From positions 1 to 64,000 of the forward strand of contig NZ_WWSY01000007.1 of assembly GCF_009876115.1 (NCBI RefSeq): a stretch of DNA of 64,000 nucleotides, read 5' to 3'. Positions 1 to 8,711 of this stretch are shown here, one piece after another. The first letter of the stretch is position 1. Each line of letters starts with the position of its first letter. The position numbers and the translations under genes are program-made. A model generated the notes under the pieces. The model was not told the DNA's origin, searched no databases, and was given only the letters and a program-made list of their open reading frames with translations. Source of the stretch: Collinsella aerofaciens (GTDB lineage: Bacteria > Actinomycetota > Coriobacteriia > Coriobacteriales > Coriobacteriaceae).

Positions 1-665
1 GCCTCTCGGCGGCCTTGCGAAAAACAAATCCAAGTTAGACCATTTCAAATGGTTCGATGTCTGCCCGGATGCGACACTGAATGTGTCCATCCTCGCAGTA
101 TCCGGTTCTCAAGGTGCACGCCTGGCGGCTGATCCGGTCCGACCGGGCCGCGCGGCAAGGAGATATATTGCCAGACCGGAGGGGCGCCGGGGGCGGGAAT
201 CGCGCACTCCATATTTTGTTCACAAATGAATAGGTCCCTCAGTCGCATCACTGAGGTTAAAACTGAAGCATTGGCTTCTGATATTGGCGATGACCAGCTG
301 GTTTATAGGTGTTAAGGCATCGGTCATCTCTGGAGCGCCACTTTACTCCAAAAGCATCAGCTATTTGTTTCCCGTCGGTAAAAGGCAGGTTTTGTTCGCC
401 AAGCGTTCTTATATATAGAGAAGTTCGGGTTCGAACCCGTGGCGCGGCAACAAAAAAGCGACCAGCCGGAGCCGATCGCTTTCTATTCTATGCTGGAGCA
501 TCCAGAGGGGTGCTTCCGAACTCATTTTCTCGCTGCCATTCATGCTTTCGAAGCATCTTTCTGCAGCCCTCGTTGTCTATCCTCGCATCTCTCAGGTCTT
601 CCGGAAATTCACAAGCAGTCTTAGGGTCAGTTTGTTTCTGCTTTCAGAGACTTGTTTGAGAGTTA
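1..665. other. Gene-poor left edge with decayed sequence
   Basis: No convincing gene is seen here. The part from about 500 to 650 has an uninterrupted minus-strand frame of about 50 codons ending in TAG near 491. It has no start codon and no recognisable domain, so it may be a gene remnant or chance. The stretch 426-492 is a copy of the sequence that follows tRNA-Lys and is listed separately. The rest (1-420) shows no promoter, RNA or coding signal that I can support. Confidence 0.4.
426..492. repeat. Left copy of tRNA-Lys downstream repeat
   Basis: This 67-bp stretch matches 1543-1610 with only a few differences and one indel. It begins with a T-arm palindrome (gggttcgaaccc), then carries a terminator-like hairpin with an A-tract on the plus strand. 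At 1543-1610 the same segment lies just beyond the 3' end of tRNA-Lys; here no tRNA follows. The two copies bracket the traX gene, so they may be the ends of an inserted or duplicated segment. Confidence 0.7.
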
Positions 666-1463
666 TTAAAGACAGTTCAAAACAATAAGTGAGACGCCAT
701 AAAGCAGAGCAAGATGTGCCGGATAGAAAATGTAGAAGAAATATTTGAGCTTCAGCCCTCGCTTGCCATTATAAAGATTGATAAGCAGCAACGAAACGAC
801 CGCGGCAGCAACATCAGGATTAAATACATTAGCTGTAGCAAACTCAAATCCGCCGCCAACTATATGGCATGACGAAAGGAGCACTGCGCATACTGCAGCA
901 AAGAGCATCTTGGCCTTGCTGTCGTGGAATAAATAGAATGCAGCCACAAGCAGAATGCCATACACGCCGCCATCTAGTTTAGTGTATTCAGCTGCCAGTG
1001 CTATCAAAACAATCAGAGCAAATTCTGCGATGTGCCTCTTCCATTTTGAAAGACTTTGTATCTTTTCCAGAATAATCAAAAAGACCAAGGAAAGCAGGAG
1101 CTCACACATAACATTTTGTTGCCGAAGGTCGAATAGTTGCCCGGTTTGAACGAAATCGTATATGGGCTCCGCAATGATTGCGAAGACAAGCATATTTCGC
1201 AGGTACTTCTTTATGTCATGAGTATGCAAAAATCCCTCAACTATCAAAAAGCAAAATAAGGGAAATGCAATTCTGCCAAGAACATGAAGCACATCCGAAG
1301 CCTCGCTTAGAATCGCCCACTGCTCGTCTGATATCTGATTGTACGATGTGTGAGTCATGATTCCATTGGTCAGGACGATCCTGCTTACATGATCGAGAAC
1401 CATCGAAATGGCCGCTATTATCTTTAATGTGCTGCCGCTAATTCCGTATCTGTCTGTTTTCAT
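666..1463 (-). CDS. traX: TraX family membrane protein
   Basis: The 265-residue product begins MKTDRYGISG and has the family's opening pattern, a short polar N-terminus followed by a hydrophobic helix containing DHVSRIV. It continues as about eight predicted membrane helices. TraX proteins are membrane acyltransferase-like proteins; the F-plasmid member acetylates pilin, while chromosomal members are mostly of unknown function. The start at 1463 is preceded by an AGAAAGGA ribosome site; a longer frame to 1583 would run through the hairpin repeats beside tRNA-Lys and is rejected. The gene stands alone, bracketed by 67-bp direct repeats (426-492 and 1543-1610), which suggests it arrived as a small cassette. 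Family assignment is firm; the substrate is unknown. Confidence 0.8.
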   Translation of the reverse strand: MKTDRYGISGSTLKIIAAISMVLDHVSRIVLTNGIMTHTSYNQISDEQWAILSEASDVLHVLGRIAFPLFCFLIVEGFLHTHDIKKYLRNMLVFAIIAEPIYDFVQTGQLFDLRQQNVMCELLLSLVFLIILEKIQSLSKWKRHIAEFALIVLIALAAEYTKLDGGVYGILLVAAFYLFHDSKAKMLFAAVCAVLLSSCHIVGGGFEFATANVFNPDVAAAVVSLLLINLYNGKRGLKLKYFFYIFYPAHLALLYGVSLIVLNCL

Positions 1464-1480
1464 TTCGTTTTCCTTTCTTT

Positions 1481-1499
1481 GGGTGGGCCGTCGGGGGTT
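1481..1499 (-). repeat. Partial copy of tRNA-Lys 3' end
   Basis: The plus strand reads tgggccgtcgggggttc, nearly the same as the 3' end of the true tRNA-Lys at 1612-1630 (one change) and in the same orientation. It is followed by GC hairpins (around 1503-1540) and then by an inverted T-arm (1543-1558). The same order of parts is seen beside tRNA-Gly and tRNA-Ser(CGA). Confidence 0.65.
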
Positions 1500-1542
1500 C
1501 AGCCTGCTCCGCAGGCGGCCGCTGCGGCGCTCCGCGCCCCGA

Positions 1543-1610
1543 CGGGTTCGAACCCGTGCACCGGCAACAAAAAAAGCGACCAACCGGAGTCGATCGCTTT
1601 CTATTCTATG
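1543..1610. repeat. Right copy of tRNA-Lys downstream repeat
   Basis: Partner of 426-492. It holds an inverted T-arm palindrome (1543-1558) and the tRNA-Lys terminator (about 1567-1600), and it abuts the encoded CCA end of the tRNA. Confidence 0.7.
1567..1600 (-). terminator. Terminator of tRNA-Lys
   Basis: On the minus strand an AAAGCGA...TCGCTTT hairpin is followed by a T-tract of seven. It starts about 10 bases after the tRNA-Lys CCA end. Confidence 0.7.
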
Positions 1611-1684
1611 GTGGGCCGTCAGGGGTTCGAACCCTGGACCTTGGGATTAAAAGTCCCCTGCTCTGCCAGCTGAGCTAACGGCCC
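1609..1684 (-). tRNA. tRNA-Lys(UUU)
   Basis: The minus strand folds as a full cloverleaf: 7-bp acceptor stem gggccgt/acggccc, D-arm, anticodon loop CTTTTAA giving anticodon TTT, T-loop TTCGAAC, discriminator A and an encoded CCA. The length is 76 nt. Confidence 0.97.
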
Positions 1685-1693
1685 GCGGGTGGC

Positions 1694-1722
1694 ATTGTAC
1701 CACGGTCTGGGACTATTCCCAA
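1694..1722 (-). promoter_or_regulatory. Promoter of tRNA-Lys
   Basis: The minus strand shows TTGGGA, a 17-bp spacer and TACAAT, ending 9 bases before the tRNA. It overlaps the 3' end of the aminopeptidase gene. Confidence 0.5.
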
Positions 1723-2993
1723 CTCCATTGGCCGTTCTGGAAAATCACAACTTCACGTCCATCAGGCGTAATGCCCGTAATATCGATGTCGTCCGTGCCG
1801 ATCATAAAATCGACGTGCGTGCTCGAGACGTTAACGCCATGCTCCAGGAGCTCCTCCTTGGACATGTCATACCCACCCTCGATGCATTCGGGGAAACCGA
1901 CACCTAGCGCGAGATGGCAGCTAGCGTTCTCGTCATAGAGCGTATCGTAGAACAGAACACCACTTTCGCGGATCGGCGTGTTCTTGGAAATGAGCGCGAC
2001 CTCTCCCAGGTGAGCAGCGCCCTCGTCAGTATCGATGATACTTGCGAGCGTTGCCTTGCCCACGCGGGCGTCGTAGTCCACCACGCGGCCGCCCTCGAAC
2101 TTAATCCAAAAATCTTCGACCTTATTGCCGTGATGGATGAGCGGCATGGCCGAGTACACGATACCGTCGGCGCGCATGCGATCGGGCGAAGTGAAGACTT
2201 CCTCGGTGGGAATGTTGGGGAAGAAGGGGTGCCCATCGGGCGTCTTGCCCTTGCCGCCGGCCCACTCGTGACCTTTCGTCATGCCAATCGTCAGATCGGT
2301 TCCATTTGCCGCGTTGTAATGCAGGTAGTCGAAACGATTGTCGTTCAGGAAACGCAGGTTCTTTTCGAATGCGGCGTCATGGAGTTCCCAGTCGCTCTCT
2401 GGGTCCTGGCCATCGGCGCGCGCGGTGTGCAGAATCGCATTCCACAGCTTATAGATTGCAACCTCATCGGCGTCTCCCGGGAACACCTCGTGCGCCCAAG
2501 CCACGACCGGAGCGCCGGCGATGCACCACGGATTGATGTTGTAATCCAGTCCACGGCGGAAAACTTTGCACTGCGTATTCCTCGCCTTTGATGCCGCGGC
2601 CGGCTTGGCTGGATCGATGCCCTTGAGGGCCGCAGGATCCGCACCCTCGATAAAGACAAAGCAGGCACCATCCTGGGCCAAGGAATCCAGCTGCATGCGC
2701 TTCCACTCGGGCGTCTGCTCAAAATAGCTTTTCTCGACATGCTCGTACGTGAGCCTCGTCACGGCATCATCGGCCCAAATGACCGTCACGTGGCCGGCGC
2801 CGGCAGCATAGGCCTCCGCGACCACCACGCGCGCAAACGGCGCGCACTCGACCGGAGACTGAACGACGACCTCCTGGCCGGGCTTGACGTTTACGCCCTT
2901 GCGGACGACCAGGCGCGCGTAGTTTTTAATCTTGGGCTCCAGGGCCTTCATGCCCTCCAGAGCCTCTTCGACCGTCAGGGCAGCTCGAATCAT
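1713..2993 (-). CDS. M29 family aminopeptidase
   Basis: The 426-residue product has the layout of M29 (thermophilic metalloprotease/AmpS/AmpT) aminopeptidases, which are cytoplasmic enzymes with two metal ions that remove N-terminal residues from peptides. Visible landmarks are the N-terminal GVNVKPGQEVVVQ strand, the TSPDRMRADGIVY region and the C-terminal GVGFPECIEGG and DFMIGTDDIDI segments that carry metal-binding Glu, His and Asp residues. I chose ATG at 2993 because GGAG lies six bases before it; an ATG four codons upstream has no ribosome site. Length is normal for the family. It is a single gene downstream of the purC pair, separated from it by a terminator. Confidence 0.88.
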   Translation of the reverse strand: MIRAALTVEEALEGMKALEPKIKNYARLVVRKGVNVKPGQEVVVQSPVECAPFARVVVAEAYAAGAGHVTVIWADDAVTRLTYEHVEKSYFEQTPEWKRMQLDSLAQDGACFVFIEGADPAALKGIDPAKPAAASKARNTQCKVFRRGLDYNINPWCIAGAPVVAWAHEVFPGDADEVAIYKLWNAILHTARADGQDPESDWELHDAAFEKNLRFLNDNRFDYLHYNAANGTDLTIGMTKGHEWAGGKGKTPDGHPFFPNIPTEEVFTSPDRMRADGIVYSAMPLIHHGNKVEDFWIKFEGGRVVDYDARVGKATLASIIDTDEGAAHLGEVALISKNTPIRESGVLFYDTLYDENASCHLALGVGFPECIEGGYDMSKEELLEHGVNVSSTHVDFMIGTDDIDITGITPDGREVVIFQNGQWSWE

Positions 2994-3021
2994 GTGCCAC
3001 TCCATCTATCTATAGAACAGT

Positions 3022-3053
3022 AAAAAGGCGCGCCGCAAAAACGACGCGCCTTA
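3022..3053 (-). terminator. Terminator after the purC-membrane protein pair
   Basis: A GC-rich hairpin (aaggcgcg...cgcgcctt) followed on the minus strand by TTTTTA. It lies between the stop at 3083 and the aminopeptidase start. Confidence 0.75.
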
Positions 3054-3082
3054 TATCTTAGCGATAAGTATGTATGCAAACG

Positions 3083-3658
3083 CTACTTCTTCTTGGAGTC
3101 CTTCTTGTCCTCCTCGGCAGCCGCGCGCTCAATAAGAGCATTGAGCTTGTTCTCGGACATGCCCTCGGCCTGCGCGCGGTACATGTTGCGCAAGGGACGA
3201 ATACGAGCGAAGTCATAGATAAAGTCGCCCAAAATGATGACGTAGGACAAAACAATGCCGACCATCTGGACAGGGCTGGACACCATGCCAGCGGGAGCGA
3301 AGTACAGCGAGGCCCAAATTGCCACGCCGAGCACCATGCCAATGGCGAGCACAATCCACCAGATGCGACGGCGCTTGGTGTAGTCCTCGTCCTGCTTGAG
3401 GAGGATATTCGACACCGTATAGATGCGGTCCTCCTTGGCGCGCTGCTTAGCCTTGCGGGCGCGCTTCTCCTCTTTAGAGAGGCCCTCGAGGTTCTCGCCC
3501 TTCTCGAGCTCTTTGCGGCGTGCCTTAGACGAAGCCGGCACGACGCGAACGGAGCTCGCTGCTTGGCGGGCGGGCTTAGCAGATGCGGCAGACTTGCGCG
3601 CAACCCCGGTAACTTCGTGGGATTGCGTGCGCTTGTTCGTGGCGCTACGGGTACTCAC
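3083..3658 (-). CDS. Small membrane protein with charged ends
   Basis: I do not recognise a named family. The 191-residue product has a basic, Ala-rich N-terminal third (1-90), a very charged stretch (KEEKRARKAKQRAKED), two membrane helices at about 109-130 and 138-160, and a charged tail ending KKDSKKK. Both ends are probably cytoplasmic. The GTG start at 3658 follows directly on the purC stop codon (TAA then GTG), so the two are almost certainly translated from one message. That link to purine synthesis may be only positional. Confidence 0.7.
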   Translation of the reverse strand: MSTRSATNKRTQSHEVTGVARKSAASAKPARQAASSVRVVPASSKARRKELEKGENLEGLSKEEKRARKAKQRAKEDRIYTVSNILLKQDEDYTKRRRIWWIVLAIGMVLGVAIWASLYFAPAGMVSSPVQMVGIVLSYVIILGDFIYDFARIRPLRNMYRAQAEGMSENKLNALIERAAAEEDKKDSKKK

Positions 3659-4546
3659 TTATGCGTTCTCCTTCATGCTTGTGAACTGGGAGCCCGTGAT
3701 GATCTGGAAGGCCTCGCGATAGCGCTCGGACGTGCCATCGATGACCTCGGCGGGCAGGTGCGGGGTCTCCCCCGTCATATCCCAGTTGGCCTTGAGCCAA
3801 TTGCGGACGAATTGCTTGTCGTAGCTAGGCTGGATCTTGCCCTCCTCGTAGCTGGCAGCAGGCCAGAAACGGCTGGAGTCGGGCGTGAGACACTCGTCGA
3901 TCAGCGTGACCTTGCCATCAATAACACCAAACTCGAACTTGGTGTCGGCAATGATGATGCCACGGGTCGCGGCGTACTCGGCGGCAGCCTTGTAGATCTT
4001 GAGGGAAAGGTCACGAATCTGCGTGGCGATATCCTCGCCCACGATCTCGCAGCAACGCTCGAACGAGATGTTCTCGTCGTGGTCACCGATCTCGGCCTTC
4101 GTGGACGGCGTGAACAGCGGCTCGGGAAGCTTGGAAGCCTCGGTCAGGCCCTCAGGCAGCTGGATGCCGCAGACGGTGCCGTTCTCGTCGTAGGTCTTCT
4201 TGCCCGAACCGGTCAGATAGCCGCGGACGATGCACTCGATAGGAATCGTCTGGGCCTTCTTAACCAGCATGGCGCGGCCAGCGAGGTAGTCACGATACTC
4301 AGCAAACTCCTCGGGGAAATCCGCCGGGTCGATGGAAACGAGATGGTTGGGGACGATGTCGGCAAACTTATCGAACCAGAATGCCGAGATGCGATTGAGT
4401 ACCTCTCCCTTAAACGGAATCTCGTCGGGAAGAATGAAGTCAAACGCAGAAATGCGGTCGGTGGCGACCATCAGCAGGTTTTCACCGGCATCATAGATAT
4501 CACGAACCTTGCCACGGGAATCCGGACGACGCTCCATCGTTGTCAC
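3659..4546 (-). CDS. purC: SAICAR synthase
   Basis: Phosphoribosylaminoimidazole-succinocarboxamide synthase joins CAIR and aspartate using ATP in the eighth step of de novo purine synthesis. The product shows GKVRDIYD near the N-terminus, TDRISAFDFILPDEIPFKG, the RGYLTGSGKK region and the DTKFEFG metal/ATP segment, all hallmarks of PurC. The 295-residue length is typical. An AAGGAG ribosome site eight bases upstream favours GTG at 4546 over the GTG at 4555, which would overlap it; ATG at 4537 is also possible. purB, purA and purD are elsewhere in this window, so purine genes are scattered rather than in one operon. Confidence 0.95.
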   Translation of the reverse strand: MTTMERRPDSRGKVRDIYDAGENLLMVATDRISAFDFILPDEIPFKGEVLNRISAFWFDKFADIVPNHLVSIDPADFPEEFAEYRDYLAGRAMLVKKAQTIPIECIVRGYLTGSGKKTYDENGTVCGIQLPEGLTEASKLPEPLFTPSTKAEIGDHDENISFERCCEIVGEDIATQIRDLSLKIYKAAAEYAATRGIIIADTKFEFGVIDGKVTLIDECLTPDSSRFWPAASYEEGKIQPSYDKQFVRNWLKANWDMTGETPHLPAEVIDGTSERYREAFQIITGSQFTSMKENA

Positions 4547-4655
4547 GTGAGTCACTCCTTACCTAAATACGACAGAAATGCGGGTTCTTTCCCGCATGTT
4601 TTCGCAAACTCGGAGCGGCAGGGACGCGGCCCCTCCTTCACCGAATAACGAAAAG

Positions 4656-6221
4656 CTAGTGCTCCATTGTAGTAGATGCCGCGTCTGCCGTGTGCTCGCG
4701 GGGCAGATGAATTGTAAAAGTCGTACCCTTTCCAAGCTCCGACTCCACGGATATGTAGCCATGGTGACGCTCGACGATCTGCTTGGTCACGGCGAGGCCA
4801 ACGCCCAGGCCGCCAGCTTCGCGGGCGCGGCTGGCATCGGCGCGCCAAAACCGCCCGAAGATGCGCGACAAATCGTCCTTGGCAATACCGATGCCGGTAT
4901 CAGAAACGGCAATGCTGACGTGCTTGCGGTCACTGAGCACCGACACCACGACCCAACCGCCCTCGGGGGTGTAGCGCATGGCGTTGCTCATGAGGTTGAT
5001 AACACATTGCGTGATCATGTCGGGATCGGCCTCGACGACATCGTCGTGACCCTGGGTCTCGTCCGCAAAACGCAGGCGCAGATCGCGGTCGACAAACAGG
5101 CGCTCCTGGGCATTAACGATGGAACGCACGAAAGGAACCATGTCCACCGGCTCAAGGTTGAGCGGAGCCGTGCTGTTTTCCATGCGCGACAGGTCGAGCA
5201 TCTGCTGCACCAGACGAGCCAGGCGACGCGTCTCGGAAGCAACGGTTTCCAAATGCTCATCGTCGGTGGGATACACGCCATCCTGCATGGCCTCGACCGT
5301 TGCGAGCATGGCCATAAGCGGCGTGCGAAGCTCGTGTGCAACGTCTGAGGTCAGGCGCTTCTCGTGTTTCATATCCTTCTCGAGCGAAGTGGCCATCTCA
5401 TCGAAGGTCTCACCCAGCTGATCGATCTCGTCATCACCGCGCAGTCCCGTGCGAGCCGACAGGTCGCCGTCACGGATTTGCTTTGCGGTACTGGTGATGC
5501 GATGAATCGGCTTGGTGAGCATGCGCGACACGAGCGATCCGATAACGACCGAAATGCAGATTGCAACAACCGCGGCGAGGGCCATGGCGTTAAAGGTCTT
5601 CTCCCTAAACGCAGAGTCCGCCTTGGTGAGCAGAGCGTCGGAGCCGATGGCCCACAGCTTTACCTGTCCGACATGCTCGCCGGAAGACGTTACAATCTCG
5701 ACGTTAGCAACGCTATCGGAGTCGGTTGGAGCAGACGAGACCGGGCTATGCGATGCCCTCTTGCCGCTCGTGTCGTCGGTCGTAGCCTGGTTTTCGCGTA
5801 CATCGGCGGTGGCGCTTGCCGAGGGCCAGGAATCGTCATAAACGATCACGCCCTTTTTATTGACGACCTGCATGCCCAGATCGTCGGAAACCAAACTCGA
5901 CGTTGCGACCGTGCGCAGTTCTCCCGCGGTCCAAGAGCCGTTTTCCTCATATGAGGTTGCCAACTTCTCGGCAGCGGAATTTGCGATTTCGACGATATTG
6001 GAGCGTGTGTAATCCGAAAAGACCGTGCCCCACACAACAGAGACAACGCCCACCAGCACCAATACTGTCATGAGCGATGTCAGAGCAAAAGCAAGTGCCA
6101 TGCGCGAGGGATAGCTCATCGTTGGCCGTGAATCGGAGCGAGGCGTGTTCCAACTAGCCTTGGAACCCGCCTCGCTCTCCTGCTTGTGCTTTTGTCCGAT
6201 TTCAAAGCGCGCAGGTGTCAT
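4656..6221 (-). CDS. Two-component sensor histidine kinase
   Basis: This 521-residue membrane kinase senses an extracellular signal and phosphorylates the adjacent response regulator. A cytoplasmic tail of 40 residues is followed by a membrane helix (41-66), an extracytoplasmic region (67-210) with a Ser/Thr/Asp-rich middle, a second helix (211-231) and a HAMP linker (232-284). The HisKA motif is SDVAHELRTP with His296, and the ATPase domain has its N box at about 403-416 (NLMSNAMRYT) and G boxes DTGIGI and GGLGVGLAV. The start at 6221 has AGGGA seven bases upstream and lies 11 bases after the regulator's stop, so the pair is an operon. The stimulus is unknown. Confidence 0.93.
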   Translation of the reverse strand: MTPARFEIGQKHKQESEAGSKASWNTPRSDSRPTMSYPSRMALAFALTSLMTVLVLVGVVSVVWGTVFSDYTRSNIVEIANSAAEKLATSYEENGSWTAGELRTVATSSLVSDDLGMQVVNKKGVIVYDDSWPSASATADVRENQATTDDTSGKRASHSPVSSAPTDSDSVANVEIVTSSGEHVGQVKLWAIGSDALLTKADSAFREKTFNAMALAAVVAICISVVIGSLVSRMLTKPIHRITSTAKQIRDGDLSARTGLRGDDEIDQLGETFDEMATSLEKDMKHEKRLTSDVAHELRTPLMAMLATVEAMQDGVYPTDDEHLETVASETRRLARLVQQMLDLSRMENSTAPLNLEPVDMVPFVRSIVNAQERLFVDRDLRLRFADETQGHDDVVEADPDMITQCVINLMSNAMRYTPEGGWVVVSVLSDRKHVSIAVSDTGIGIAKDDLSRIFGRFWRADASRAREAGGLGVGLAVTKQIVERHHGYISVESELGKGTTFTIHLPREHTADAASTTMEH

Positions 6222-6232
6222 ATGTGATTTCC

Positions 6233-6955
6233 CTATTTCTCGTCCGACTTATCGGTCTTGGCCGGAGCCTCGAAGCGATAGCCGACACCATGGACGGTGT
6301 AGAGCCACTTGGGCTTCTTGGGATCATCGCCCAGCTTGGCGCGAAGATTCTTCACGTGGCTATCGATAGTGCGCTCATAGCCCTCAAAGTCATACCCGAG
6401 CACTTTCTCGACCAGCTCCATGCGGTTATACACACGGCCGGGATGGCGGGCAAGCGTGGTGAGCAGCTTGAACTCGGAAGCCGTCAGATCGACTTCCTTG
6501 CCCTCGACCAAGATCTTGTGGCCCGAGATATCGATGACCAGATCGCCGAAGTCGAGTACCTCGACGGCGGGCTCGTCGGCCTGATGGGCACGGCGGAACA
6601 GAGCGCGAACGCGGGCGACGAGCTCGCGCGGCGAGAACGGCTTAATCAGATAGTCGTCGGCGCCGAGCTCAAGACCGATAATACGGTCCTCGATCTCGCC
6701 CTTAGCCGTCAGCATGATGATGGGGACATCCGAGGTATCGCGAATGGTGCGGCAAACGCGCTCGCCGGGGATCTTGGGGAGCATAAGGTCGAGCACGACC
6801 AGGTCGAACTGATGCTTCTCGAACTCCTCGATCGCGGACTGGCCGTCGCCGACGCCCACAACCCAGTAGCCTTCGCGCTCGAGATAGGCAGCGACGGCGT
6901 CACGGATTGCCTTCTCATCCTCGACCAGCAGAATCTTTTTTGCATCTGAAGCCAT
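6233..6955 (-). CDS. OmpR/PhoB-type response regulator
   Basis: The 240-residue protein has a receiver domain (phosphoacceptor Asp56 in VVLDLMLP, acidic pair EDE at 12-14, Lys in the KPFSPRE loop) and a winged-helix DNA-binding domain of OmpR type (ending in the ERTIDSHVKNLRAKLG recognition helix and YTVHGVGYRF). It regulates transcription once phosphorylated by the kinase encoded immediately downstream. A TTG start seven codons upstream is possible, but ATG at 6955 has a strong AGGGGGG ribosome site at the right distance. Confidence 0.94.
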   Translation of the reverse strand: MASDAKKILLVEDEKAIRDAVAAYLEREGYWVVGVGDGQSAIEEFEKHQFDLVVLDLMLPKIPGERVCRTIRDTSDVPIIMLTAKGEIEDRIIGLELGADDYLIKPFSPRELVARVRALFRRAHQADEPAVEVLDFGDLVIDISGHKILVEGKEVDLTASEFKLLTTLARHPGRVYNRMELVEKVLGYDFEGYERTIDSHVKNLRAKLGDDPKKPKWLYTVHGVGYRFEAPAKTDKSDEK

Positions 6956-7010
6956 AACACGGCCCCCCTGTCTCAATTAGCTAAGAACAAGCCCATTTTA
7001 ACGCACCTGA

Positions 7011-7049
7011 GCCCGCCAGATGCCGCTATGACGCGGCAGCTCGGCGGGC
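7011..7049 (-). terminator. Hairpin between lipoprotein and regulator genes
   Basis: A strong stem (gcccgcc...ggcgggc, with an inner tgccgc/gcggca helix) lies in the 153-bp gap. It lacks a clear T-tract, so it may be a terminator of the lipoprotein gene or a processing element. Confidence 0.4.
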
Positions 7050-7108
7050 GGTACTCACAATTACAACGCGTTTATTCCCCTGTTGGCGCCTTTTTAACCC
7101 CTCTAAGC

Positions 7109-8320
7109 TTAAAGAGAGAATAGGCGTGCAGTGACTGTCTCTGGTATACCCTGGCTGTTGCGCACCGTGGCGTACGTAAGGAATGAGTCCGACTTTCCCG
7201 CCGTAGCTGGATAATCGCCATACTCCAAAGCGCGGTCGGGCGACAGCAGCGAGCCATAGGTCTTGGCAGAGGTGTCGATCAGGAAATGCGACGCCTGTAC
7301 CTTAACAAGGTATTTATTCTTCTTGCCAGCCGCACATGCAAGCGGCTCGCGGGACAGGAAGAGATACGGCCCTCCCTCATTACCGATATACGTGCCCATG
7401 TTGCCCAGGCTGCCCACGCCACTATAGGCCGCCTCGATAGAAAACACGAAGGTATCGCCCATATATACGGCCTCGAAAGGCGAGACTGACGAGGGAAGAA
7501 CTAGCTGGGCACGTTTGGTGTTGTTGCCGTCGGTCAGATCGATTGCCGTTATGCCGTAGTAGACGCCCTCGTCGTTGCGGACACGCGGCGAGATGGTCAA
7601 AATGCCGTCGCTCGCGCGCGGGGCCGATGCAAAGCGGCCCGTCGATTTCCAAATTACCTCGGCCTTGGATTCATCAAGCGAGCGACGATAGCAAAACGAA
7701 TCACTACTCGTTTTATTGCCGCCTGCCGAAGGCATTTTATACCAGATGACCGATGACCCGAACGCCGTGAACAGGGGCGGATCATAGTCCTTGCCACCTC
7801 GATCGAGCTCAACCACGTCGCCAGAGAGCGAAGCGCCCGACAGATTTTGAGCGTAGAGCTTCCACGATGAATTGGCAAAGTTCATCTCAACCCACGCGAA
7901 TACGCCGTCGCCGGCACGGACATCGTAGAATGCATATCCCGTGCCCTCGATAGGATCCTCGATTAATGTGGTAAGCGAGCCATCACCCAGGTTGAGCACA
8001 CCGAGTGTGTTGGCGTGCAGCGCCGATGCGGGCGCCATCATCGCCGCGGCGTAATCGCCGTCGCAGTAGTACAGCAGCGTACCCAGAGGCAGCGTCCACG
8101 ACGCCGCCGGCTCAAGATCGATGTCGACTGCCTCGTACTCATCCGTAATCGAGATGATCTTGGAATCGTCCTTGATAACCTGCGGCTCGCCGGCGGCATC
8201 ATCGCTGGTGCCCGTTTTTTTCGAGCATCCGGCAAGTACCGTGGCAGCGCCCGCGGCAGCCCCACCGAGTACGAAGCCGCGACGCGATATTCCGTTCTTG
8301 ATGTGATCGGCGATACCCAT
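7109..8320 (-). CDS. Tat-exported lipoprotein, function unknown
   Basis: The N-terminus carries a twin-arginine signal (SRRGFVLGG at 12-20) ending in a lipobox (LAGC, Cys32), so the 403-residue protein should cross the membrane folded and be lipid-anchored on the outside. The rest has repeated short beta-strand blocks (for example DGVFAWVEMNFANSSWKLYAQ) that suggest a beta-propeller, but no catalytic motif is evident. Its start codon overlaps the stop of the TSCPD gene by one base (TAATG), so they are translationally coupled. I do not recognise a named family. Confidence 0.75.
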   Translation of the reverse strand: MGIADHIKNGISRRGFVLGGAAAGAATVLAGCSKKTGTSDDAAGEPQVIKDDSKIISITDEYEAVDIDLEPAASWTLPLGTLLYYCDGDYAAAMMAPASALHANTLGVLNLGDGSLTTLIEDPIEGTGYAFYDVRAGDGVFAWVEMNFANSSWKLYAQNLSGASLSGDVVELDRGGKDYDPPLFTAFGSSVIWYKMPSAGGNKTSSDSFCYRRSLDESKAEVIWKSTGRFASAPRASDGILTISPRVRNDEGVYYGITAIDLTDGNNTKRAQLVLPSSVSPFEAVYMGDTFVFSIEAAYSGVGSLGNMGTYIGNEGGPYLFLSREPLACAAGKKNKYLVKVQASHFLIDTSAKTYGSLLSPDRALEYGDYPATAGKSDSFLTYATVRNSQGIPETVTARLFSL

Positions 8321-8583
8321 TAGGCGATCTCGGCGCGAGCGGCCTCGATAGCGCGTGTAAGCTGGTCGGCGCAGGAGGTCTTTTTCATACCGCAGGTATT
8401 ACCGGCGAGAACCTCGATTACGCGATCGGCAGGAGCGCCCTCGACCAGCTTGGAGATAGCCTTGAGATTGCCGTCGCAGCCGCCGGTAAATTCAACGCCC
8501 ATCACCTTGTTGCCGTCATCGGAAAGGTCAAGGTGAATATTGCGAGCACACACGCCCTGAGGCTTGTAATCAAACGAAATCAT
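8320..8583 (-). CDS. TSCPD domain protein
   Basis: This 87-residue protein matches the small TSCPD family (TIGR03905-like). Cysteines are spaced as in that family: GVCARNI near residue 12, GGCDGN near 36, GNTCG near 62 and SCADQL near 70. TSCPD domains also occur at the C-terminus of some class II ribonucleotide reductases and may bind metal or nucleotides; the role of the stand-alone protein is not known. It is coupled to the downstream Tat lipoprotein gene. AGGGG five bases before the ATG supports the start. Confidence 0.8.
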   Translation of the reverse strand: MISFDYKPQGVCARNIHLDLSDDGNKVMGVEFTGGCDGNLKAISKLVEGAPADRVIEVLAGNTCGMKKTSCADQLTRAIEAARAEIA

Positions 8584-8647
8584 GCGATCCCCTCTCAGAA
8601 TGTTATTCGAGACGACTATTATCCCCGTCTTTCCCTAAATGCAACGA

Positions 8648-8685
8648 GGCGCTTTGCCGGCAACACACATTACCAGCAAAGCGCC
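8648..8685 (-). terminator. Possible terminator of purB
   Basis: A 10-bp stem (ggcgctttgc/gcaaagcgcc) lies about 25 bases beyond the purB stop, with a weak T-rich tail on the minus strand. Confidence 0.45.
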
Positions 8686-8711
8686 CTAAAAAGCTAACGT
8701 TATGCCCGAGC

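Noticed and set aside
35..251. Two overlapping minus-strand frames at the window edge
   Set aside because: Arg/Pro-rich products without start signals or recognisable domains.
3074..4648. A 524-residue plus-strand frame across purC and the small membrane gene
   Set aside because: Both minus-strand genes have ribosome sites and family support; the frame is a shadow.
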